Below the pieces are notes generated by a model that did no database searches, had not been told where the DNA came from, and worked only from the letters and a program-made list of their open reading frames with translations. Of a stretch of 11,083 bases of DNA, positions 6,136-11,083 are shown one piece after another. A program made the translations under genes and the position numbers. Source of the stretch: Promethearchaeota archaeon (GTDB lineage: Archaea; Asgardarchaeota; Lokiarchaeia; Sigynarchaeales; SOKP01); assembly GCA_016839635.1 (NCBI GenBank), contig JAEOTV010000261.1:1-11083 (forward strand), in the 5' to 3' direction. Within the stretch, counting starts at the first letter, position 1; each line of letters opens with the position of its first letter.

Positions 6136-6753
6136 ATGGAAGTTTTGGAATATAAATCAATAAAAAATAAAAAAATCGTAGTATATATGACATCTAAAGA
6201 AAATGCTAAATATTTCCAAAGCACAAATAATTCCAAACTAATAGAATTTTTAAAAAAGAAAAATATTGATTTTGTTACAGTTGATTTTCAAGTTAATATG
6301 AAAGAATTCAGAATAACTCCGTTCGCTCAAACATTAAATGAACTAAACATTCCATATTTTCAATTAGATATTCCAGATTATGCCATGGGATATCTTTATC
6401 AAGAAGTTATTGAAAAACAACAATTTCAGAATGAACTGTTTGAAGAGTTCGAAAATATGGAAGATAAAAATTCATTAAAAGGACTTAGTTTAAAAAACTG
6501 GATAGATATGTTAGGAGAAGAAATTCAGGAGAAAGAAATCTTTCTTAGTTTAAAATTAAGACCTAAATGGATTGTTAAAAAAATGTTAGATTTGGCGTTG
6601 TCTTATAAAAAAGATAATGTAATATTTGTTCATTTTGTCCAAGAAGACATCTGTGAAGATATTTGTCCAGAAGTAGTAAGAAATTTAAGAGAATTGGGTA
6701 TTAAGGTTATATCTTATAATAAAAAACATACAATTCAAAATGTAATATTTTAA
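6136..6753 (+). CDS. Hypothetical protein, first of a paralogous pair
   Basis: This encodes 205 aa of unrecognised function. The start is taken as ATG 6136-6138 because GAGGTG lies 9 nt upstream; a GTG at 6124 would fall inside that ribosome-binding site. The protein is soluble, with no signal peptide or membrane segment, and has an alternating strand-helix look. Its N-terminus (MEVLEYKSIKNKK) parallels that of the next gene (MPEVLELKPLKNKS). The match continues in the middle (TLNELNIPYFQLDI here, TLFQMRNIPFKFADI there) and at the end (RPKWIVKKMLDLA here, REAWMMMKILNFA there). The two are therefore diverged paralogues. A strand near the C-terminus (NVIFVHFVQEDICEDICPE) carries two Cys but not the RHFSG of its partner. 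The genes are 24 bp apart and presumably one transcript. They are unlike their enzyme neighbours, and no pathway can be assigned. Confidence 0.75.
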   Translation: MEVLEYKSIKNKKIVVYMTSKENAKYFQSTNNSKLIEFLKKKNIDFVTVDFQVNMKEFRITPFAQTLNELNIPYFQLDIPDYAMGYLYQEVIEKQQFQNELFEEFENMEDKNSLKGLSLKNWIDMLGEEIQEKEIFLSLKLRPKWIVKKMLDLALSYKKDNVIFVHFVQEDICEDICPEVVRNLRELGIKVISYNKKHTIQNVIF

Positions 6754-6777
6754 TAAAAAAAAAGAGGCGATCAAAAA

Positions 6778-7506
6778 ATGCCAGAAGTTTTAGAATTAAA
6801 ACCTTTAAAAAATAAAAGTTTAAAATTGATAATGATTGAGAGTGAATTTCCTATTGACTGGTGGTTTGAAGTTCCTAAGAATTTTAAGGAAGATCTTTTT
6901 TGGAATCTTCGATTAATTTCTAAGGAGTACCTTCAATTAACTGATTCATTAATAGAAAAATACAAACCGGACATTGCATTGGAGGAAAAACCAAATTTTA
7001 TAGAGGAAGGAAATAATTCAAGTGATCCTTTAAAAACTTTATTCCAAATGCGAAATATTCCTTTTAAATTTGCGGATATATCATTAAATGCTGAATTATA
7101 CCTTTCCTCGGCATTAGAAGAACATAGAATAATGATTAAAAACCTTGAGCACCGAATAAGTGAAATCATTAATACAAAGGGAAATGTTCCCAAAAATGAT
7201 GATATTTTCCAACGAATAGTATTATGGAAAGAGTATTTGCAGCAGGATTATGAGGATCAAGAAGATGAAATAAGGTATAAAGTTCGGGAAGCATGGATGA
7301 TGATGAAAATATTAAATTTTGCCAAGGAATTAGAAGGAAACAAAGTGAAAGGTATATTTATATGTGATAGTCGGCATTTTAGTGGATTTGAGAAACTTTC
7401 TGAGGAATTAGAGATTGAACTGGTAAAAGTAAAAATAAAAAGAACAATTAAAACAGAGGAAGTTGAAGAAGTATTTGAAAAAGAATTAGAAGTAAGCTTT
7501 TCTTAG
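6778..7506 (+). CDS. Hypothetical protein, second of a paralogous pair, distantly TraB/PrgY-like
   Basis: This encodes 242 aa with ATG at 6778 and AGAGGCG 8 nt upstream. The protein is soluble and charged, with a long helical middle (about residues 105-175) and an acidic, lysine-rich tail. It is similar along its length to the preceding product. Two segments resemble the TraB/PrgY/TIKI superfamily. EKYKPDIALEEKPNF recalls the KPDVVAVELD strand. REAWMMMKILNFAKEL followed by GIFICDSRHFSG recalls the helix plus GAxHxxG strand that carries a catalytic His in those proteins. The N-terminal GxxH of that superfamily is not evident, so any relation is remote and an enzyme activity is not claimed. No transmembrane helices are present, unlike many TraB proteins. 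The mtdB-like gene follows after 51 bp that contain a good TATA box, so it probably has its own promoter. Confidence 0.75.
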   Translation: MPEVLELKPLKNKSLKLIMIESEFPIDWWFEVPKNFKEDLFWNLRLISKEYLQLTDSLIEKYKPDIALEEKPNFIEEGNNSSDPLKTLFQMRNIPFKFADISLNAELYLSSALEEHRIMIKNLEHRISEIINTKGNVPKNDDIFQRIVLWKEYLQQDYEDQEDEIRYKVREAWMMMKILNFAKELEGNKVKGIFICDSRHFSGFEKLSEELEIELVKVKIKRTIKTEEVEEVFEKELEVSFS

Positions 7507-7510
7507 ACTA

Positions 7511-7527
7511 AATTTATATTTATAATA
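7511..7527 (+). promoter_or_regulatory. TATA-box promoter for the mtdB-like gene
   Basis: The segment TTTATATTTATAATA (7513-7527) matches the archaeal TATA consensus TTTATATA. Transcription beginning about 25 nt downstream would start near 7540-7545, just before a GCGAG ribosome-binding site and the ATG at 7558. This favours that ATG over the in-frame TTG at 7534. Confidence 0.5.
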
Positions 7528-7557
7528 CTAATATTGAACAAGAGCGAGATGATAAAA

Positions 7558-8544
7558 ATGGTTGAAAAAGAGATTGAAAGGATTTTAGGTAAGAAATCAA
7601 TCATAGAATTAACACCTATTATTATTAAAAAAAAAGATAGTACTGATAGGATTTGTTACTTTTTTGATACCGATGACAATGCATCTCCTTTCGATATAAA
7701 CATGGCTTACGATGCAGGATTTGATATCGTTATCCCAATAAGTAAAATGAAAAAAGAATATGTATCTAAACTTGTACAAGATGCAATTTTTTCTAGAAAA
7801 CCTAATGCTCCTACAACTTTTTTCATCGGTGGATCTGATGTAAAGGAAGGAGAAAAAATAGCTAAAGAAGTAGTTAAATCCTTAGTTCCTCCTTTTGAGT
7901 GTCCTGTCATTATTGATCCACGAGGATCTCATACAACAGGATCAGCAGTGGTTGCAATGACTTTAGATATTGCTGATAGAATGCATGGATTAAAAAGCTT
8001 AAAGAATAAAAAAGTGACAATTTTTGGAGCGGGACCAGTAGCTCGAATTGCAGCTATTTTGGCTGCTAAAAAAGGTATGATTATTTATATAGTAGAAACT
8101 TGGGATAAATCTAATGAAGATTTTATAAAGAAATTAGCAGAAGAACTTACTATAGAAGCAGGACATAATGCTTCAGACATAGTTGGAGTATTTGCACCCA
8201 AAGTTGAACAAAGATTTGAAGTTGCGAAAGATACCGAAATTATATGGTCATTGGCGGCAGCAGGAGTTGAGATTTTATCTCAAAAATGGATGAAAAAATT
8301 ACTAAGTAAAAAGATTGTATTAGACATTAACTTAGTACCTCCATACGGCATCGAAGGTATTAAACCAAAATACTATAATGAGGAAATTTACCCTGGAGTC
8401 TTTTGTACGGGTGCTTTAGCGCTGGGGCGCCTAAAAGCAAATTTAGAAAGTCAGATCTTAAAAGAAGCAGCAAAAACAAAGGGATTAAAAATATTTGACT
8501 ATAAATATGGTTTTGAAGTATCTATTAAGCTTCTTAAAAAGTAG
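7558..8544 (+). CDS. mtdB: Methylene-tetrahydromethanopterin dehydrogenase, MtdB type (NADP-linked)
   Basis: The enzyme family interconverts methylene-H4MPT and methenyl-H4MPT using NAD(P) in the cytoplasm, a step of the methyl branch of the Wood-Ljungdahl pathway or of formaldehyde oxidation. The product is 328 aa from ATG 7558; an in-frame TTG at 7534 would add 8 residues but lies close to the TATA box. Family marks are ASPFDINMAYDAG (42-54) with the following VIPIS, LVQDAIFSR, FFIGG, the VPPFECPVIIDPRGSHTT segment, a Rossmann loop GAGPVA (157-162), and the C-terminal INLVPPYGIEGIK and ALALGRLK. MtdB is best known from methylotrophic bacteria, whereas methanogens use the unrelated F420-dependent Mtd, so this archaeal setting implies NAD(P)H rather than F420H2 as the partner. 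Cofactor preference cannot be fixed from sequence alone. A long T tract follows the gene. Confidence 0.88.
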   Translation: MVEKEIERILGKKSIIELTPIIIKKKDSTDRICYFFDTDDNASPFDINMAYDAGFDIVIPISKMKKEYVSKLVQDAIFSRKPNAPTTFFIGGSDVKEGEKIAKEVVKSLVPPFECPVIIDPRGSHTTGSAVVAMTLDIADRMHGLKSLKNKKVTIFGAGPVARIAAILAAKKGMIIYIVETWDKSNEDFIKKLAEELTIEAGHNASDIVGVFAPKVEQRFEVAKDTEIIWSLAAAGVEILSQKWMKKLLSKKIVLDINLVPPYGIEGIKPKYYNEEIYPGVFCTGALALGRLKANLESQILKEAAKTKGLKIFDYKYGFEVSIKLLKK

Positions 8545-8574
8545 CAACATAGAATAACACCAAAAATGAATTAG

Positions 8575-8591
8575 TTTTTCTTTTTTTTTTT
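8575..8591 (+). terminator. T-rich terminator after the mtdB-like gene
   Basis: A 17-nt stretch of T broken by one C begins 30 bp past the stop codon. Archaeal RNA polymerase terminates at such U-rich tracts without needing a hairpin, and none is seen here. Its position between two same-strand genes suggests cdc48 is transcribed separately. Confidence 0.45.
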
Positions 8592-8627
8592 AATTAATTC
8601 TAAAAAAGATAAAGGAAGTGAATATGA

Positions 8628-10889
8628 ATGAATATAAATTTAGACCCCAAATTAAGAATTAAAGATGCTTTTAAGGAAGATGCAGGAAGGGGTATTATTA
8701 GAATAGATCCTGAAATCATTAAAAATTTAAAATTAAAAGTAGGTGATACAATAAGAATTACTCATCCTTTTATTAACAAAATGACTGTTGCTTTATTATC
8801 TTCAGGAAAGATTGAAGATAATGGAAAGCAGATTATTAGGATGGATCCTTCACTAAGAAGAAATTTAAATGCTTCTATTGATGATTTAGTAGAAATAAAA
8901 AAGATCGAAGTAGATTCAGCTGAAACACTCACTTTTACTGGATTATATAATTCATTGCTCCCTCGGGAACCTCAAGTTTTAGCAAGAAAATTAGAAAAGC
9001 GAGTTATTACCATAGGAGATAGTCTTAGTTTTTACGCAATGGGGCATAGAATTGACCTATTTGTTGTAGATTATACCCCGAAAAAAGAAGCAGTTAAAAT
9101 TAATCTGAATACGATTATTGCTTTTACAGATAAAACTCAAAATAGTTCTGAAGTAAAAAAAACAGTAGTTAGATATGAAGAAATAAGTAAAATAAAGGAA
9201 ACATTACAAAAAATACGGGATAAAGTAACTTATGAGGATATTGGAGGATTAGAAGGAACTATTCAAAAGATTCGGGAAATTATTGAGCTCCCAATAAGAC
9301 ATCCAGAACTTTTTGAGAGAATTGGAATTGATCCACCTAAAGGAGTACTATTACATGGACCACCTGGTACGGGAAAAACTTTATTAGCTAAAGCTGTTGC
9401 TTCTGAAACTGATACATATTTTATTAATATTAGCGGTCCTGAGATAATGAGTAAATTTTTTGGCCAAAGTGAAGAAAATCTAAGAATTATATTTGAAGAA
9501 GGAAAAAAAAAAGCCCCCTCAATAATTTTTATTGATGAATTAGATTCTATAGCACCAAAAAGAGATGAGGGTAAAAATCAGGTTGAGTCTAGGATTGTTG
9601 CACAATTACTCTCCCTTATGGACGGGCTAAAAGGAAGAGGAGACGTAATTATAATTGCAGCTACAAATAAAGTAAATAATATTGATATTGCATTAAGAAG
9701 ACCAGGAAGGTTTGATAGAGAAATTGAAATTAAAGTTCCAGATTGTGATGGAAGGTATGAAATTCTCTTAATCCACACAAGAGGGATGCCACTAGAGAAT
9801 CAAGTCAATTTAAAATTAATAGCAGAAAAAACTCACGGATTTGTAGGTGCAGATATCAAGTCCCTTTGCAAGGAAGCTGCAATGCTAGCTATTCGCGAAA
9901 TAATTCCTGAAATTGATTTAGACAGACCTATACCTCAAGGTGTTTTAAATAAAATTAAGATTAAAATGAGTCATTTTTCTGAAGCGTTAAATAATGCTGA
10001 GCCTTCTGCTTTAAGAGAAGTATTATTTACTCATCCTTTAGAAAGTTGGGATGATATAGGAGGATTAGAGGATGCCAAGCAACAATTAAAAGAAATTATT
10101 GATTGGCCATTAAAGTATCCGGAATTTTACAAATTCATGAAATCTAAACCCCCTCATGGGATTCTTATTCATGGCGTTCCAGGTACTGGAAAAACCTTAC
10201 TAGCCAAAGCTCTTGCTCATGAAACAGAAGTTAATTTCATATCAATAAAATGTCCAGAATTTTTATCAATGTGGGTAGGTGAAAGTGCAAAAGCTGTACG
10301 AGAAACATTTAGAAAGGCAAAATCTGCAGCTCCTTGTATAATTTTCTTTGATGAAATAGACGCTATAGCACCTAGACGGTCAGAATCTTCTGGATCAAAA
10401 ACAACTGAACAAATTGTTGCCCAACTTTTAACTGAGATTGATGGGTTAGAAGAATTGAAAAATGTTATATTGATTGCTGCCACAAATAGGCCTGATTTAC
10501 TTGATCCTGCTCTATTAAGATCAGGTCGATTTGGCAGACATATTGAAATTAACTTACCTGATCTAAATACAATAAAAGAAATTTTTAAAATTCATCTAAA
10601 AGATCGTCCGATTGATCAGAATATTGATATTGAGTTATTATCTGAAAATTTAGAAGGATATTCTGGAGCTGATGTAAGAGCTGTTTGCGAAGAGGCTACA
10701 ATTTTAGCAATACGTAGAGGAGTACTACAACCTGAAATTGATGTGTTAAATCGGGATTCTTACAATAAGGTAAGGATTTCGAGGAATGATTTTGAAGATG
10801 CCGCTAAAAAAATAAAAAAAGGAGCGGATAATGCAAAAAAATCTTATATAATTGCAATTAAAGAAATCCCAGAAGATATATATAGATGA
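8628..10889 (+). CDS. cdc48: Cdc48/VCP/VAT-type double AAA+ ATPase
   Basis: This 753-aa protein is a hexameric unfoldase that extracts and unfolds proteins, often for the proteasome. An N-terminal double-psi barrel and beta-clam domain (about 1-190, with [18 protein letters not shown]) precedes two AAA+ modules. D1 has Walker A GPPGTGKT at 244-251, Walker B IIFIDE at 299-304, pore loop KFFG and Arg finger segment RRPGRFDR. D2 has Walker A GVPGTGKT at 516-523, Walker B IIFFDE at 571-576, pore loop MWVGES and RSGRFGR. The last two differ slightly from the usual ATNRPN and RPGRFDR signatures: D1 reads ATNKVN and D2 has Ser for Pro and Gly for Asp. Length is standard for the family. The protein ends Ile-Tyr-Arg, which fits the HbYX motif used to dock on the 20S proteasome. 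The start at 8628 follows a GGAAGTGA ribosome-binding site by 6 nt. No functional link to the neighbouring genes is evident. Confidence 0.96.
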   Translation: MNINLDPKLRIKDAFKEDAGRGIIRIDPEIIKNLKLKVGDTIRITHPFINKMTVALLSSGKIEDNGKQIIRMDPSLRRNLNASIDDLVEIKKIEVDSAETLTFTGLYNSLLPREPQVLARKLEKRVITIGDSLSFYAMGHRIDLFVVDYTPKKEAVKINLNTIIAFTDKTQNSSEVKKTVVRYEEISKIKETLQKIRDKVTYEDIGGLEGTIQKIREIIELPIRHPELFERIGIDPPKGVLLHGPPGTGKTLLAKAVASETDTYFINISGPEIMSKFFGQSEENLRIIFEEGKKKAPSIIFIDELDSIAPKRDEGKNQVESRIVAQLLSLMDGLKGRGDVIIIAATNKVNNIDIALRRPGRFDREIEIKVPDCDGRYEILLIHTRGMPLENQVNLKLIAEKTHGFVGADIKSLCKEAAMLAIREIIPEIDLDRPIPQGVLNKIKIKMSHFSEALNNAEPSALREVLFTHPLESWDDIGGLEDAKQQLKEIIDWPLKYPEFYKFMKSKPPHGILIHGVPGTGKTLLAKALAHETEVNFISIKCPEFLSMWVGESAKAVRETFRKAKSAAPCIIFFDEIDAIAPRRSESSGSKTTEQIVAQLLTEIDGLEELKNVILIAATNRPDLLDPALLRSGRFGRHIEINLPDLNTIKEIFKIHLKDRPIDQNIDIELLSENLEGYSGADVRAVCEEATILAIRRGVLQPEIDVLNRDSYNKVRISRNDFEDAAKKIKKGADNAKKSYIIAIKEIPEDIYR

Positions 10890-10893
10890 GGAA

Positions 10894-10911
10894 ATTAATT
10901 TTTTATTTTTT
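10894..10911 (+). terminator. T-rich terminator after cdc48
   Basis: A T-rich stretch (two runs of six T separated by one A) lies within 25 bp of the cdc48 stop codon, as expected for archaeal U-tract termination. No hairpin is seen with it. Confidence 0.35.
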
Positions 10912-10923
10912 AAATAAAAATGA

Positions 10924-11083
10924 GAAAATATACCCGTAGAACTTCGATTAATTGATGATGAGGATCCTGAGAATTATATTAAAAGAAGAATAAAAGAAGA
11001 GGAATTTGATCTTGTTGTCATAGGTAGCAAGGGACATCTCTATAAATCGCAAAAATCATTTTTGCGAACTAAATTTACAAAAA
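10924..11083 (+). pseudogene. Universal stress protein (UspA) C-terminal fragment, apparently missing its N-terminal half
   Basis: The frame is open from 10924, just after an in-frame TGA at 10921-10923, to the window edge. It encodes about 53 residues. The segments DDEDPENYIKRRIKEEEF and DLVVIGSKGH match the second half of UspA-family proteins, where an acidic xGDPxxxI segment leads to the strand and ATP-binding loop G-x2-G. In intact members about 80 residues precede this point, but only about 30 bp separate it from cdc48, and there is no ATG, GTG or TTG before the match. An ATG at 10920 opens a different frame that stops after 11 codons. The later G-(S/T) of the loop is not clear (FLRT in place of FLGS). 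A truncated remnant is the simplest reading; a frameshift or a non-canonical start is possible. The gene is cut by the window edge, so its 3' end is unknown. Confidence 0.5.
11047..11067. repeat. Perfect 21-bp palindrome with 1-nt centre
   Basis: The arm TCGCAAAAAT (11047-11056) is the exact reverse complement of ATTTTTGCGA (11058-11067), around a single C at 11057. It lies inside the UspA-like fragment near the window edge. It could be a dyad protein-binding site, the edge of a mobile or recombination site, or chance pairing of A and T runs. Confidence 0.55.

Noticed and set aside
6933..7193. Minus-strand open frame inside the second paralogue
   Set aside because: It is antisense to a well-supported gene with a good ribosome-binding site, and its residue pattern looks like a shadow frame.
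7534..7557. TTG at 7534 as the start of the mtdB-like gene
   Set aside because: It lies only about 10 nt after the TATA box and has no ribosome-binding site; the ATG at 7558 fits a start of transcription near 7540-7545 and a GCGAG site.
7707..7910. Minus-strand open frame inside the mtdB-like gene
   Set aside because: It is antisense to conserved MtdB coding sequence.
9578..10483. Two minus-strand open frames inside cdc48
   Set aside because: Both are antisense to conserved AAA+ motifs and show no independent coding signal.
11047..11067. Hairpin as an intrinsic terminator
   Set aside because: It sits inside an open frame, has no following T run, and archaeal terminators do not normally depend on hairpins.

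Overview
The window reads as chromosomal DNA of an anaerobic, hydrogen-metabolising archaeon. It is very AT-rich (about 30% GC by eye). It carries a tetrahydromethanopterin-linked C1 enzyme, an archaeal Cdc48/VAT ATPase, and an MvhAG-type [NiFe] hydrogenase encoded with an HdrA-MvhD fusion. Ribosome-binding sites are GAGG-like and lie 7-9 nt before most starts, several of which are TTG. This combination fits an Asgard archaeon, perhaps Lokiarchaeia-like, but the lineage is an inference because no taxonomic marker is present. No rRNA, tRNA, CRISPR array or insertion sequence was seen.

Left end (1-1111). A minus-strand pair encodes a NifX/NafY-like cofactor-binding protein and an OsmC-family protein that runs off the left edge. 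A 226-bp divergent region rich in AT palindromes separates the pair from a plus-strand gene for a 63-aa zinc-ribbon-like protein.

Central hydrogenase operon (5790 down to 1189, minus strand). The gene order is HdrA-MvhD fusion, then hydrogenase small subunit (MvhG-like), then large subunit (MvhA-like), with an 11-nt overlap and a 1-nt gap between genes. The HdrA frame continues upstream of its first ATG into a complete winged helix-turn-helix domain. No ATG, GTG or TTG starts that extension, but a well-placed ribosome-binding site precedes an ATA codon. The large-subunit gene is split by one frame change in a run of 12 A. When joined, the two parts give a complete hydrogenase large subunit of about 433 aa. 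It ends exactly at the histidine of the DPCxxCxxH motif, so it has no C-terminal maturation peptide. HdrB and HdrC are not in the window.

Right half (5791-11083, plus strand). A roughly 345-bp divergent intergenic region holds four copies of TGACAA/TTGTCA. It is followed by two adjacent, mutually similar genes of unknown function, then an MtdB-type methylene-tetrahydromethanopterin dehydrogenase with its own TATA box, then a two-domain Cdc48/VAT AAA+ ATPase. The right edge holds a frame matching only the C-terminal part of a universal stress protein, with no visible N-terminal half.

Working together (inference). The hydrogenase and HdrA-MvhD would feed H2-derived electrons into a flavin bifurcation centre, yielding reduced ferredoxin and a second reduced acceptor. 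MtdB belongs to the methyl branch of the H4MPT Wood-Ljungdahl pathway, which would use such reductant. The winged-helix extension on HdrA is the least expected feature and raises the possibility of a redox enzyme that also binds DNA.
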